In this document: in pieces, positions 51,901 through 54,724 of the stretch
Position numbering within the stretch: position 1 is the first letter of the stretch
Layout of the letters: each line of letters starts with the position of its first letter
NCBI GenBank assembly: GCA_947652115.1
Contig: OX393574.1
Coordinates: 281,430 to 345,429, forward strand
From: Blastomussa wellsi
Lineage: Eukaryota > Cnidaria > Anthozoa > Scleractinia > Plerogyridae
DNA length: 64,000 nucleotides
Direction: 5' to 3'
The notes under the pieces: generated by a model
Told to the model about the DNA's origin: nothing
Seen by the model: only the letters and a program-made list of their open reading frames with translations
Database searches by the model: none
Program-made: the position numbers and the translations under genes

Positions 51901-53129
51901 ACGATGGCAGGAATACCCATTCATTGTACACTTGAGTGGGGAAACCACGAGAACAACAACACTCCGATACAGTTGTAACTCCTTGGCCGCTGAGAAGGGC
52001 TGATAAATAAGACTTTTTCCTAAGCCGGTTTTCCTAATCCGATTAGCCTACTGAGCACTGCGGTTAGCCTATTAAACAATCCGGTTAGCCTACTATAGCA
52101 CTCCTGTTAGAGTACTAAGCGCTGTGGTTATCCGGTTAGCTCTACGGTTTAATTTATTTTTCGTTGTTTTCCTTATTACTTTTTCTTGTCAGTAACTGTG
52201 CTCACATCGTGGGTTGCTCCACCTGAAATGTTCTGCAATTGGTATAGCATTTAATGGAGCTGAAGCCAATTGTGGAATTACAAGCATTTTAGGCATCCTA
52301 CTGGTTAACAGTTATGGCAAATTAGATATTTTTTACAGGAGCCAACATGGAGATTGTGGTCTGTCGCCTTTTAATGGTAAGGGTAACACAATAAATTCTT
52401 AAAATTTTTGGTGTTCAGCAGCCGGGCCTTGGTAGTGTCATGGTTAGTGGGAATAGCTGGTGATCTGAGTGACCTGGGATCGATTCCACCTCTGTGCTTT
52501 TATAATTGACTTTGTTTTTTCTCTTTATTAGTCTAAAAAATCTAAGTGTCCTGGAGCCATTCTACATTGAACGTCATGTGACTTCAAAAGCAAGCGACAT
52601 CGCGACACAGCTACCCCCCCCTTGGAAGGCTTCAGTCCCTGCGACCGGTCCCTGCGATCAGTCCCCTCGTGTGTTGCGACCTTTACAGTGGTTAATGATT
52701 ATTATACAACTTGCAAACTGTTACCCCAAAAAGTTGTGCCAAAACGAGAATACCTGCCCTTTCTTTCTTGTTGCCAGGAATGAGTCAACTTGCCCTTCCC
52801 TGTTTATAACTGACCACTAGTTTATGGCAACTTCTCTAGAAAATTTCCAGCCAAATTCCTGCGCTTTAGCTAGATGTCATTGTGCTGCTAAAAACATTTA
52901 CCGTATAACGTCTTCAGCTTACCTTTTTGAGCTGCACAGGAGTCGGGCCGCTAAATTTAAGAGCCCTTGGATTTGGTTGCAATTGAGGTGTTGCATAAAT
53001 ACGTCCACGAAGTACGCTCTCGTCAATTCCTGGCAAAGAAAATGCATCGGAACTTGGGTTTTTATCAGGATAACCGTTTGCCGGTTTCCTGTTATCGTTC
53101 GCCAAAGTGCTTGAACCATTTTGAGCCAT
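380..53129 (-). CDS. DNAH6: Axonemal dynein heavy chain 6, 5' part of gene (26 exons, runs off left edge)
   Basis: DNAH6 is a single-headed inner-arm dynein heavy chain, an ATP-driven microtubule motor of motile cilia and flagella. Twenty-six exons with GT-AG borders (one GC-AG) join in frame to 1,282 codons, listed separately below. The N-terminal tail contains a block read as [15 protein letters not shown]...LGFLYM, then [26 protein letters not shown] and [18 protein letters not shown], which I recognise as the DNAH6 signature. Further on come [20 protein letters not shown] and [20 protein letters not shown], the conserved start of the DHC_N2 linker. Vertebrate DNAH6 is about 4,100-4,200 residues, so roughly 30% is here and the six AAA+ modules, stalk and C-terminal domain lie off the left side. 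No stop codon or frameshift interrupts the 26 exons, so the gene looks intact. Introns make up over 90% of the span and are full of transposons. Other axonemal dyneins are possible but fit less well. Confidence 0.93.
703..924. mobile_element. 222-bp MITE with ~30-bp terminal inverted repeats
   Basis: Left end CACGCCTTAGTGTGGCCACC mirrors the right end ending CACACTAAGGTGTG. Both ends contain CCACCCAACAAAC. No coding sequence. Confidence 0.85.
1009..1090 (+). mobile_element. SINE tail fragment (family B)
   Basis: ACTAGCATCCCATCCAGG and the following GGAGTAGAAATA segment match the tail of the SINE at 19903-20635 and, in reverse, 48379-48482. Confidence 0.75.
1101..1360 (+). mobile_element. Penelope-like element 3' end with hammerhead-like motif
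   Basis: A frame reads [20 protein letters not shown] then GINGRFSF, the C-terminus after the GIY-YIG domain. It is followed at about 1257-1291 by CCGACGA, a GGGC/GCTC stem and GAAACGTC, the layout of the small hammerhead ribozymes of Penelope-like elements with one change in the CUGANGA core. The block TACGGTGGCCAATTGACA after it recurs at 15118 and, reversed, near 28040. Confidence 0.72.
1587..1669 (-). CDS. DNAH6: DNAH6 exon 25
   Basis: Encodes [20 protein letters not shown] and VTPAGER, the variable loop after the conserved KLEF. Exit phase 1, donor GTGAGT. Confidence 0.85.
1736..1840 (-). CDS. DNAH6: DNAH6 exon 24
   Basis: Encodes [20 protein letters not shown] through [10 protein letters not shown]. 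The [13 protein letters not shown] core is nearly invariant in dyneins. Donor GTAGGT. Confidence 0.96.
1951..2047 (-). CDS. DNAH6: DNAH6 exon 23
   Basis: Encodes [20 protein letters not shown] followed by [12 protein letters not shown]. The QK.LE.YLE.KR..FPRF junction is the canonical linker motif; this copy has Cys where most dyneins have Arg. Donor GTATTG. Confidence 0.95.
2070..2150 (-). repeat. Copy of a CTCGAGA-rich repeat with an AACTTACTTTTGAG-like end
   Basis: Reverse-complement reading gives GGCTTACCTTTGAGTGGTAC near 2095-2075 preceded by AGTCTC/GAGATG-rich DNA. Same end as the copies at 3600, 5830 and 41030. Confidence 0.5.
3610..3795 (+). repeat. CTCGAGA palindrome-rich repeat, best copy
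   Basis: Five or more TCTCGAG palindromes spaced about 20 bp, then AACTTACTTTTGAGAGGTAG at 3768. Low-complexity and self-complementary. It lies in the DNAH6 intron between exons 22 and 23. Confidence 0.7.
4027..4207 (-). CDS. DNAH6: DNAH6 exon 22
   Basis: Encodes [20 protein letters not shown] then [20 protein letters not shown] and [11 protein letters not shown]. The W.YLE.IF...DI..QLP.E...F block is diagnostic of dynein heavy chains. Donor GTAGGT, exit phase 1. Confidence 0.96.
5815..5945 (+). repeat. CTCGA-rich repeat copy
   Basis: Contains ACTCGATACTCGATCCTC and an inverted GAATCGAGAATCGAGG, then AACTTACTTTTGAGCGGTAC at 5917. Confidence 0.65.
6288..6386 (-). CDS. DNAH6: DNAH6 exon 21
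   Basis: 33 codons, [20 protein letters not shown] and [13 protein letters not shown], matching the linker repeat with a GP...V..W motif. Donor GTGAGT. Confidence 0.94.
6461..6588. mobile_element. ~128-bp MITE-like inverted repeat
   Basis: GGGACATTCCATTT at 6461 is mirrored by AAATGGAATGTCCC ending at 6588. Confidence 0.65.
6605..6730 (+). mobile_element. One end of a pogo-like MITE (TA-CCGTATTTACCCGTG)
   Basis: TA followed by CCGTATTTACCCGTGTATAA and an internal mirrored TTATACATGGGT. The other end was not found. A related end, inverted, occurs at 36575-36608. Confidence 0.5.
7060..7636 (-). mobile_element. LINE fragment (3' end)
   Basis: The minus strand reads [20 protein letters not shown] then [20 protein letters not shown], matching the end of non-LTR retrotransposon ORF2 (pattern N.FF.RTI..WN.LP). 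The 5' part reads [20 protein letters not shown], resembling the endonuclease-RT linker, so the RT core may be deleted. Confidence 0.65.
7637..7850 (+). mobile_element. tRNA-derived SINE, family A, copy 1
   Basis: A tRNA-like core at about 7691-7760 with A box TAGCTCAGTGG and B box GGTTCGATTCC supplies the internal pol III promoter. The flanking sequence CATAAGAACTCAGTAAAA upstream and GTGTCATGTTGAT downstream is shared with the copy at 23686, so this is a SINE and not a tRNA gene. The acceptor arms do not pair. Confidence 0.85.
9390..10050 (+). repeat. Tandem repeat, ~205-bp unit, about 3.5 copies
   Basis: The block TTGATTAAGCGCTGCGTAAA recurs near 9407, 9579, 9789 and 9993, each followed by ATGTTCAGATCACATTG and, for most, CGATTCCTTGCCTT and GGAATCAACAAGAA. 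Copies are 80-90% alike by eye. No coding potential. Confidence 0.85.
10873..10986 (-). CDS. DNAH6: DNAH6 exon 20
   Basis: 38 codons, [20 protein letters not shown] through [12 protein letters not shown], continuing DHC_N2. Donor GTTAGC, phase 0. Confidence 0.94.
10987..13389 (-). other. DNAH6 intron 19
   Basis: About 2.4 kb, AT-rich. Apart from the AGGTCA inverted repeat I see no gene or clear element. Confidence 0.6.
12014..12213. repeat. Inverted repeat carrying AGGTCA half-sites
   Basis: GCAGGTCACATTCCACAGG at 12022 is mirrored at 12175-12204. The left arm contains three direct AGGTCA hexamers (12024, 12038, 12051) spaced 8 and 7 nt; the right arm contains inverted copies. The loop is about 110 bp. 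Confidence 0.75.
13390..13599 (-). CDS. DNAH6: DNAH6 exon 19
   Basis: 70 codons, [20 protein letters not shown] through [16 protein letters not shown]. This is one of the best-conserved dynein heavy-chain blocks, at the start of DHC_N2. Donor GTTGCT; reading on into the intron gives a stop after three codons. Confidence 0.95.
14131..14274 (-). CDS. DNAH6: DNAH6 exon 18
   Basis: 48 codons, [20 protein letters not shown] through [11 protein letters not shown]; the [14 protein letters not shown] pattern is typical of axonemal dyneins. Donor GTAAAG. Confidence 0.93.
14670..14960 (-). repeat. Dispersed repeat (AAGCCC...GATAAG type)
   Basis: Shares TTTGGATGAT followed by GCAAGCCC(A/T)GT and an A-rich GATAAGAAAA block with 34470-34620; a weaker relative is at 8935-9040. 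Probably a SINE or LINE end; ends not defined. Confidence 0.45.
15025..15180 (+). mobile_element. Penelope-like element terminal fragment
   Basis: Contains CTTTATGGTGGCCAATTCACA as at 1300, preceded by the hammerhead-like block in inverted orientation (GACGTTTTGAGCATTAGCCC). The core bases are degenerate. Confidence 0.6.
15575..15688 (-). CDS. DNAH6: DNAH6 exon 17
   Basis: 38 codons, [20 protein letters not shown] and [18 protein letters not shown]. The LK..MW.S..EW pattern is the canonical lead-in to the dynein linker. Donor GTACGT. Confidence 0.93.
17230..17700 (+). mobile_element. Penelope-like element C-terminal fragment with GIY-YIG
   Basis: Reads [20 protein letters not shown] then [20 protein letters not shown] and, past an in-frame stop, [20 protein letters not shown] with a KKEHF, a decayed GIY-YIG endonuclease domain. 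The end reads [18 protein letters not shown] in another frame. At least one stop and one frameshift, so dead. Confidence 0.8.
18640..18990 (-). mobile_element. LINE reverse-transcriptase fragment
   Basis: Reads [20 protein letters not shown] then [22 protein letters not shown] residues, matching the RT thumb/connection of Jockey/CR1-type LINEs (pattern K.LGV..D..L.F..H). Short and broken. Confidence 0.65.
19116..19244 (-). CDS. DNAH6: DNAH6 exon 16
   Basis: 43 codons, [20 protein letters not shown] through YKSHQKNFK. Phase 0, donor GTAATA. Confidence 0.92.
19665..19814 (-). CDS. DNAH6: DNAH6 exon 15
   Basis: 50 codons, [20 protein letters not shown] through [10 protein letters not shown], a charged helical, probably coiled segment. 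Phase 0, donor GTACAG. Confidence 0.92.
19903..20635 (+). mobile_element. tRNA-derived SINE, family B, split by a MITE
   Basis: Starts GGGAGGCAAGGTGGCCAAAT; A box TGGCCAAATGG and B box-like GGTTGGAACCC. The body is interrupted at 20040-20469 and resumes AGTAAATGGGTACTGGTG to the tail GACTAGCATCCCATCCAGGG. Tail fragments also occur at 1009 and 48379. Confidence 0.8.
20040..20469. mobile_element. 430-bp MITE inserted in SINE B
   Basis: Ends CACTAGAGTGGTAAAA and TTTTACCACTCTAGTG are perfect inverted repeats; the next bases are also partly mirrored. A 2-bp AT may be the target duplication. No transposase. Confidence 0.88.
21336..21437 (-). CDS. DNAH6: DNAH6 exon 14
   Basis: 34 codons, [20 protein letters not shown] then [14 protein letters not shown]; the [10 protein letters not shown] motif is shared by inner-arm dyneins. 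Phase 0, donor GTAATA. Confidence 0.93.
21629..21781 (-). CDS. DNAH6: DNAH6 exon 13
   Basis: 51 codons, [20 protein letters not shown] through [11 protein letters not shown]. Phase 0 at both ends, donor GTAATT. Confidence 0.92.
22360..22530 (+). mobile_element. Probable LINE 3' end with GTT tail
   Basis: Ends CTAATTCTGAAGTAATAAAA followed by (TTG)n, the usual look of a CR1/L2-type 3' terminus. Confidence 0.45.
23195..23350 (+). mobile_element. Probable LINE 3' end with ATT tail
   Basis: TCGCCTTTGAACATTAGAAT then GGCGCGATATAAAT and (TTA)n, a typical L2/CR1-like end. Confidence 0.55.
23686..23876 (+). mobile_element. tRNA-derived SINE, family A, copy 2
   Basis: Same layout as the copy at 7637, with A box TAGCTCAGTGG and a B box mutated to GGTTGGATTCC. 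The 5' part contains an extra segment absent from copy 1. Confidence 0.85.
24663..24814 (-). CDS. DNAH6: DNAH6 exon 12
   Basis: Encodes [20 protein letters not shown] and [20 protein letters not shown] with KCLE at the end, a conserved tail block. Donor GTTAGC. Confidence 0.93.
24815..27635 (-). other. DNAH6 intron 11
   Basis: 2.8 kb with the 206-bp foldback MITE and, near 25850-26180, a possible LINE 3' end closing in ACAATAAAGCTGTTGTTG. The remainder shows nothing I can name. Confidence 0.55.
26212..26417. mobile_element. 206-bp foldback MITE with 9-bp target duplication
   Basis: Starts GGTGATGGCTAAAAGGGAT and ends with its reverse complement. The ~100-bp arms share GAGGGACCTTT and AACCATGAACAGATTGAG. 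The flanks repeat ATTGCTGTA at 26203-26211 and 26418-26426. It lies in the DNAH6 intron between exons 11 and 12. Confidence 0.92.
27636..27756 (-). CDS. DNAH6: DNAH6 exon 11
   Basis: Encodes [20 protein letters not shown] through AIRQEEH. Donor GTATTA is weak, but the phase-1 exit joins exactly to exon 12. Confidence 0.9.
27980..28090 (-). mobile_element. Penelope-like element terminal fragment
   Basis: Reverse strand reads GGGCTAACGCTCGAGACATC then CTCTTTACGGTGGCCAATTG, the same terminal block as at 1265-1320. It lies 120 bp from DNAH6 exon 10. Confidence 0.65.
28209..28317 (-). CDS. DNAH6: DNAH6 exon 10
   Basis: Encodes [20 protein letters not shown] and [15 protein letters not shown]. 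The GPSLA.MF.DD.HLQGII pattern is conserved in DNAH6. Phase 0 exit, donor GTTTGT. Confidence 0.92.
29639..29823 (-). CDS. DNAH6: DNAH6 exon 9
   Basis: Encodes [18 protein letters not shown] through [11 protein letters not shown]. Acceptor TTGACAG after a long T-tract, donor GTAAGT, exit phase 2. Confidence 0.92.
29824..31136 (-). other. DNAH6 intron 8
   Basis: 1.3 kb of AT-rich sequence with no element or gene recognised. Confidence 0.5.
31137..31329 (-). CDS. DNAH6: DNAH6 exon 8
   Basis: Encodes [20 protein letters not shown] and the following [13 protein letters not shown] segment, then an acidic, Gly/Glu-rich insert ending VEGVGQK. The first part is strongly conserved in DNAH6; the acidic insert may be lineage specific. 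Donor GTACTC. Confidence 0.93.
31460..31680 (+). mobile_element. tRNA-derived SINE, family C
   Basis: A box GGAGCAGTGGTGAG and B box GGGTTCAATTATC are about 40 nt apart; the body ends CCCAACATTTGCATTG followed by a TTTGATTTGATT tail. It lies in the DNAH6 intron between exons 7 and 8. Confidence 0.75.
31700..31911. mobile_element. MITE of the CAGTCTTTCCCGTAAAAC family, copy 1
   Basis: Right end GTTTTATGGGAAAGACTG followed by TA. The left end is degraded. Internal GGTTTAGTTTTTCACACCTG is shared with the copies at 33089 and 39176. Confidence 0.8.
31947..32088 (-). CDS. DNAH6: DNAH6 exon 7
   Basis: Encodes [20 protein letters not shown] followed by [19 protein letters not shown]; the last block is highly characteristic of DNAH6. 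The exon end lies 36 nt from the MITE ending at 31911, so an insertion has landed very close to the donor GTTAAC. Confidence 0.92.
32089..35003 (-). other. DNAH6 intron 6
   Basis: 2.9 kb. Besides MITE copy 2, a GAGTTGCTC/GAGCAACTC hairpin lies near 34350 and a dispersed repeat with a GTCTGTCTGTCT run at 34435-34620. Confidence 0.55.
33089..33314. mobile_element. MITE of the CAGTCTTTCCCGTAAAAC family, copy 2
   Basis: Ends CAGTCTTTCCCGTAAAACCG and its complement, 226 bp, right flank TA. Inverted relative to copies 1 and 3 by its internal sequence. Ends and TA suggest a pogo/mariner-type parent. Confidence 0.9.
35004..35142 (-). CDS. DNAH6: DNAH6 exon 6
   Basis: Encodes [20 protein letters not shown] through [12 protein letters not shown]. 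The R.ACR.AL..AGF.PDD pattern matches the DNAH6 tail. Donor GTATGT. The preceding 5.5-kb intron holds the pogo remnant and the nested-transposon stack. Confidence 0.91.
35341..36758 (+). mobile_element. Pogo/Tigger-type transposon remnant
   Basis: Flanked by TA, with ends CCGTATTTATT and (inverted) CCATATTTATT. Subterminal GCGCTTATT(C/T) motifs repeat at both sides. Inside, 35662-35865 encodes [20 protein letters not shown] and [19 protein letters not shown], the end of a DDE_1 (Tigger/CENP-B-like) transposase core. The next segment, [20 protein letters not shown], is in another frame. The N-terminal DNA-binding part is gone. A second end, GTTTACGG-TA at 36601-36610, shows another element nested inside. 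Confidence 0.8.
37640..38574 (-). mobile_element. LINE (Jockey/CR1-like) reverse-transcriptase fragment
   Basis: Reads [48 protein letters not shown] and [19 protein letters not shown], the RT thumb region of non-LTR elements. The catalytic YADD box is degraded to MYGNV. 3' end shows (ATTAC)n at 37636-37660. Confidence 0.85.
38755..39832. mobile_element. Nested inverted-repeat element inside 38575-40110
   Basis: GTTTGGTCGTAGCATGAG at 38755 is mirrored by CTCACGCTACGACCAAAC ending 39832. The left end continues into CAAGTTCAAGTC repeats. It contains MITE copy 3. Confidence 0.75.
39176..39391. mobile_element. MITE of the CAGTCTTTCCCGTAAAAC family, copy 3
   Basis: 216 bp, left flank TA, left end CAGTCTTTCCCGTAAAACCA; right end has two changes. 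It is the innermost member of a nested set at 37.6-40.1 kb. Confidence 0.88.
40669..40803 (-). CDS. DNAH6: DNAH6 exon 5
   Basis: 45 codons: [20 protein letters not shown] through [13 protein letters not shown], a helical part of the dynein tail. Acceptor TTTGTAG, donor GTATGT, phase 0 on both sides. Confidence 0.92.
40911..40965 (-). CDS. DNAH6: DNAH6 exon 4 (short)
   Basis: A 55-nt exon encoding [18 protein letters not shown], with donor GTAAGT and acceptor TATATAG. It is too short to see as an open frame and was found by its sequence match to the tail and its exact phase fit between exons 3 and 5. Confidence 0.9.
41025..41160 (-). repeat. CTCGAGA-type repeat copy, reverse orientation
   Basis: Begins with the reverse complement of the shared end (CACTCAAAAGTAAGTT at 41041) and continues into GAGACACTTGTCTC- and CATCTCAAGAAGAG-type DNA. 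It sits 60 bp upstream of DNAH6 exon 4. Confidence 0.6.
41186..41349. mobile_element. 164-bp foldback MITE abutting the 4.7-kb element
   Basis: Ends AGACCTTTTTACC... and ...GGTAAAAAGGTCT fold back over about 70 bp, with a GGGATGCCCAGG / CCTGGGCATCCC stem near the loop. Its right end touches the target duplication at 41350. Confidence 0.85.
41359..41419 (+). repeat. Left terminal inverted repeat of the 4.7-kb element
   Basis: 61 bp, internally repetitive with GAAGACC and GAAGATC units. It matches the reverse complement of 46021-46081 except at one base. Confidence 0.93.
41429..42273 (-). mobile_element. Penelope-like reverse transcriptase fragment, left palindrome arm
   Basis: The minus strand encodes the second half of a Penelope-like RT: an [13 protein letters not shown] segment (RT motif with MGT...AN), a RYIDDIF catalytic box, [17 protein letters not shown], then [18 protein letters not shown] and [10 protein letters not shown] before where GIY-YIG would follow. 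Frameshifts interrupt it, so it is not functional. The arm ends at the N gap and mirrors 42478-43322 base for base in length. Confidence 0.85.
42274..42473. other. Assembly gap (200 N)
   Basis: Exactly 200 N at the centre of the palindrome, probably a placeholder length. Palindrome centres often fail to assemble. Confidence 0.98.
42478..43322 (+). mobile_element. Penelope-like reverse transcriptase fragment, right palindrome arm
   Basis: Same sequence as the left arm in opposite orientation, 845 bp each with no net length difference and only a few substitutions. It shares the left arm's frameshifts. The two RT copies are head to head with their 5' sides at the gap. Confidence 0.85.
43281..43690 (+). 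repeat. Tandem repeat, ~93 bp unit, about 4.5 copies, alternating types
   Basis: Copies start near 43281, 43374, 43469, 43561 and 43651. Each begins CTTTCTACAAAACGAAGACC-like, then a CGTTGATTTCGCATCAGTTG block and a GAGGGTCTTCG block. The junctions alternate between a TTCAGG type and a TTTATG type, giving a ~187-bp higher-order period. The start motif is the same as the element's terminal repeat. One copy also lies at the outer end of the left palindrome arm. Confidence 0.88.
43964..44046. repeat. 83-bp hairpin with ~40-bp arms
   Basis: Arms begin TTTGATAAAAATGGAATG and meet around 44005 in TTAATTAA. Only a few mismatches. It looks like a minimal foldback MITE inside the 4.7-kb element. Confidence 0.85.
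44060..44119. mobile_element. Short MITE-like inverted repeat with TCGTCCCCAGA ends
   Basis: TCGTCCCCAGA at 44060 faces TCTGGGGACGA ending at 44119. A related end occurs at 55727-55780. Small non-autonomous elements with such ends recur in this DNA. Confidence 0.55.
44120..46020. other. Interior of 4.7-kb element, no gene recognised
   Basis: About 1.9 kb of AT-rich sequence with only short open frames and a CATCCATC microsatellite near 45940. I see no transposase motif on either strand. Confidence 0.6.
46021..46081 (-). repeat. Right terminal inverted repeat of the 4.7-kb element
   Basis: Mirror of the left end, followed directly by the second copy of ATTATGTTG. Confidence 0.93.
46502..46714 (-). 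CDS. DNAH6: DNAH6 exon 3
   Basis: Encodes [16 protein letters not shown] through [15 protein letters not shown]. The pattern of a DYYTIS motif followed by a W.KEY segment and MWKAF.VWRKNV is typical of the DNAH6 tail. Phase enters at 2 and leaves at 2. Donor is GTAGGG. Confidence 0.92.
47134..47558 (-). CDS. DNAH6: DNAH6 exon 2
   Basis: Runs from acceptor CCTAAG to donor GTAAGT and encodes about 141 residues. The first two thirds are a charged Ser/Pro/Lys-rich tail. The end carries the recognisable block [20 protein letters not shown] and [11 protein letters not shown]. The open frame continues upstream to an ATG at 47612, so the gene could instead start there; the pyrimidine-rich stretch before the acceptor favours splicing. 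Confidence 0.85.
48031..48262. mobile_element. 232-bp MITE with CGTAGTTACTA ends
   Basis: Left end CGTAGTTACTACAAACC and the complement at the right match over about 50 bp, both with CCACAACGAC-like runs. Internal GTTGTGGGTC(A/G)TTTTGAGAT repeats three times. Confidence 0.8.
48379..48482 (-). mobile_element. SINE tail fragment (family B), reverse
   Basis: Reverse complement of the tail at 20520-20630, ending ACTAGCATCCCAGGGGGAG in the reverse reading. Confidence 0.75.
48483..50612. other. DNAH6 intron 1, unassigned part
   Basis: 2.1 kb. 48541-48950 has a compositionally distinct, C- and A-rich stretch that may be part of an unidentified element. A GAAAATGG/CGGAAAAC mirrored region lies near 50050-50170. 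No gene seen. Confidence 0.5.
51138..51260 (+). repeat. Terminal-repeat-like array related to the 4.7-kb element
   Basis: Begins GGGTGTCTAGAAGGCAACGA and continues in ~12-bp units of CCTAGAAAACGA type. The first bases and unit layout resemble the 41359 terminal repeat. Only one end is present. Confidence 0.6.
51738..52026 (-). pseudogene. RecQ-like helicase fragment
   Basis: The minus strand reads [17 protein letters not shown], a Walker A (GxGKS) segment, then [13 protein letters not shown], and after a frameshift [19 protein letters not shown] and LLLVVDE-like residues (motif II region), ending in a stop. This is the N-terminal helicase lobe of the multicopy RecQ-like proteins of cnidarian genomes. 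Too short and broken to work. Confidence 0.7.
52434..52499 (+). mobile_element. tRNA-like SINE head
   Basis: A box-like TAGTGTCATGGTTAGTG and B box-like GGATCGATTCC about 40 nt apart. No cloverleaf acceptor arm can be drawn, so it is not called as a tRNA gene. Confidence 0.5.
52923..53129 (-). CDS. DNAH6: DNAH6 exon 1 (start codon, N-terminal extension)
   Basis: 69 codons starting [15 protein letters not shown] and ending TPVQLKK, followed by a GTAAGC donor. The ATG at 53129-53127 is the first in frame; the frame stays open further upstream but without another ATG. The segment is rich in Ser, Pro and Asn and probably disordered, like other dynein N-termini. It is assigned to DNAH6 because its phase-0 end fits the phase-0 acceptor at 47558 and no other minus-strand gene lies between. 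The 5.4-kb first intron makes this the least certain exon. Confidence 0.72.
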
Positions 53130-54425
53130 TCTTCTACAAGTATATTTTGTTATTGAAACTGGGCTGCATCCTTGGAAGTTAATTTTGAGGCGTCCAAAGC
53201 ACTGTAAACTTTCCAATTAGGTAATATTATACGGGAAACATTCATGTGAACCTATGTTTGTGAATCGCCATTTTGGATCTAAGTTGCTACGAAACGAAGT
53301 TCTCACCGATCTGGCCTCGATGTCATGTGCTACTGTAACGCGTGTAAAAATGAGTAGAATCCGGGGAGGGGGGTGGCGGGAAAAGGGGTTGGGCGCTTTG
53401 GTGTCAGGTATTTTGTATGCATGAGGGTGCCAATAAACCCTGATCCTGTTTTATCGAAAAAAAAAATAATCAAACTGGCTAATCGCTTATATTTAGCAAA
53501 AAATTTACCTGCACGCCTTATCGTGGTTAGCTAATATCTAACCCCGTGCAAAAGGCCTTTATATGATATGGGGAGGGGATGGGGGTGGAGAACCTGACCC
53601 ATGTAACCTGTTCCACTGGGAAAAAATACAGTCAAACCACTTAAATGTACACCATCGCTCGCTAAAATCTAAAGCAAACGTTCCCAAGCGAGCGAAGAGC
53701 TGTTATGATCTATTATCGTATATGTAGCGGCGCGAAAATTGGCACGAGAGAGCCAGCGGGGTGTCAATTGTAATGCCTCTGTCAATGTTACCAAATTTAA
53801 GCCAGGGGTGAGGGGTAGGGGCATAGATGGGGATGTGAAAGTTGTTTTAGTGTCGTACCGTGTACTTTTGACCCAACCTCACTTCCCAGAGGTTGGCTTT
53901 GCACTTAGTCTCTCATTTTATTTTTTTACATGGACAGAGAAGTCAAGAAATGAAGAAAATATGTCACACCTCAAGAAACGACCATGCAACTCCGCTTTCA
54001 GGTTGCTCGCTTCTACAGATGCAACCCAACAAGACTACCTTGATTCGCAGCTCGGGTACACCTCCATTCTCCTTGTTCGGTAAGTGACGCGGACCATATC
54101 TGTTTTTGCTTAAACATATAAAAATAGGAATGCAAGCGCTGTGGTCCAAAAATTGCGGCGTATTAGGGACTACTTACGAGCTCAATGTTTTAAAGGTAGA
54201 AAGCTGATTCAACCAAGCCAAGTTAAGGCCAGTTGCTAAACTTCTTGTGGGCGCAGCAAACAGCGACGACTTCAGGGAGCTGCAAAGGTCATGCTTTGAA
54301 ACTGACAGACTGTGGCCTGCTTGGGCGCCACAAACTACACATAGTAACAGGTTTTGAACAAAGTACCAGTTCCTCTAACTTGATGCTCTTGTTTGCTTGA
54401 TCCAAGATGCAATTATATTTTTAAG
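53130..54425. other. DNAH6 upstream region
   Basis: Likely promoter and 5' flank of DNAH6, with the possible X-box at 53283. 53739-54090 has an open plus frame ending at a GTAAGT that I do not recognise; treated as non-coding. Confidence 0.5.
53283..53295. promoter_or_regulatory. Possible imperfect X-box (RFX site) upstream of DNAH6
   Basis: GTTGCTACGAAAC lies about 155 nt upstream of the proposed DNAH6 start codon. It resembles the two-half-site X-box bound by RFX factors that drive cilium genes, but the second half is degenerate. It could be chance. Confidence 0.25.
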
Positions 54426-54537
54426 CCTTGCCTTATCTTGCACATGGAGCCCCGGATGAACTACACTCCAGATCCCACCCTGTACGCAAGCCCGCTATAC
54501 AAAACGTCTGCTCGTGCCGGTGTACTATCCACTACAG
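54426..54537 (+). pseudogene. Orphan dynein heavy-chain C-terminal exon, penultimate
   Basis: Open frame reading [20 protein letters not shown] then [12 protein letters not shown], followed by a GTGGGA donor. The [15 protein letters not shown] block is the canonical last part of the dynein heavy-chain C-terminal domain, and the residues resemble the DNAH6 subgroup. The upstream border is uncertain; an AG at 54424-54425 gives a frame-compatible start. No other dynein exon was found on this strand upstream, so the piece lacks its motor. It may be a broken DNA-level duplicate or an assembly join. Confidence 0.8.
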
Positions 54538-54620
54538 GTGGGAACTCAATTAAAAGTGAGACCTGTTTTAATATGATTTTGGTACTAAAAGAATAAAACA
54601 AAAACGCTTTTACATTTCAG

Positions 54621-54724
54621 GTCACTCTACTAACTTTGTTGTGGCTGTGTATCTTCCTACCGACCTTCCTTCAGACTTCTGGATTGAGAAGGGGACGGCT
54701 CTCTTGTGTCAACTGAATGAATAG
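54621..54724 (+). pseudogene. Orphan dynein heavy-chain C-terminal exon, last, with stop
   Basis: After acceptor CATTTCAG the frame reads [20 protein letters not shown] then [13 protein letters not shown] and stop TAG. GHSTNFV...LP....W...G.ALLCQL is the invariant end of axonemal dynein heavy chains. It joins the previous exon in phase (G/GT). Keeping an intron argues against a processed retrocopy. Confidence 0.85.

Larger units (their letters stand above)
50616..52682. mobile_element. 2.1-kb Harbinger-like element with TTA target duplication
   Basis: Ends AGGTCGCAACACAGGAGGGG and the complement of AGGTCGCAACACACGAGGGG agree over about 35 bp with five differences. Both sides are flanked by TTA (50613-50615 and 52683-52685), the 3-bp TWA target of PIF/Harbinger elements. 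It contains a RecQ-like helicase piece and a tRNA-like sequence but no transposase. It lies in DNAH6 intron 1. Confidence 0.82.

Noticed and set aside
53739..54087. Plus-strand gene upstream of the orphan dynein exons
   Set aside because: Overlapping frames of 64 and 114 codons give no recognisable protein and do not connect in phase to a dynein-like sequence.
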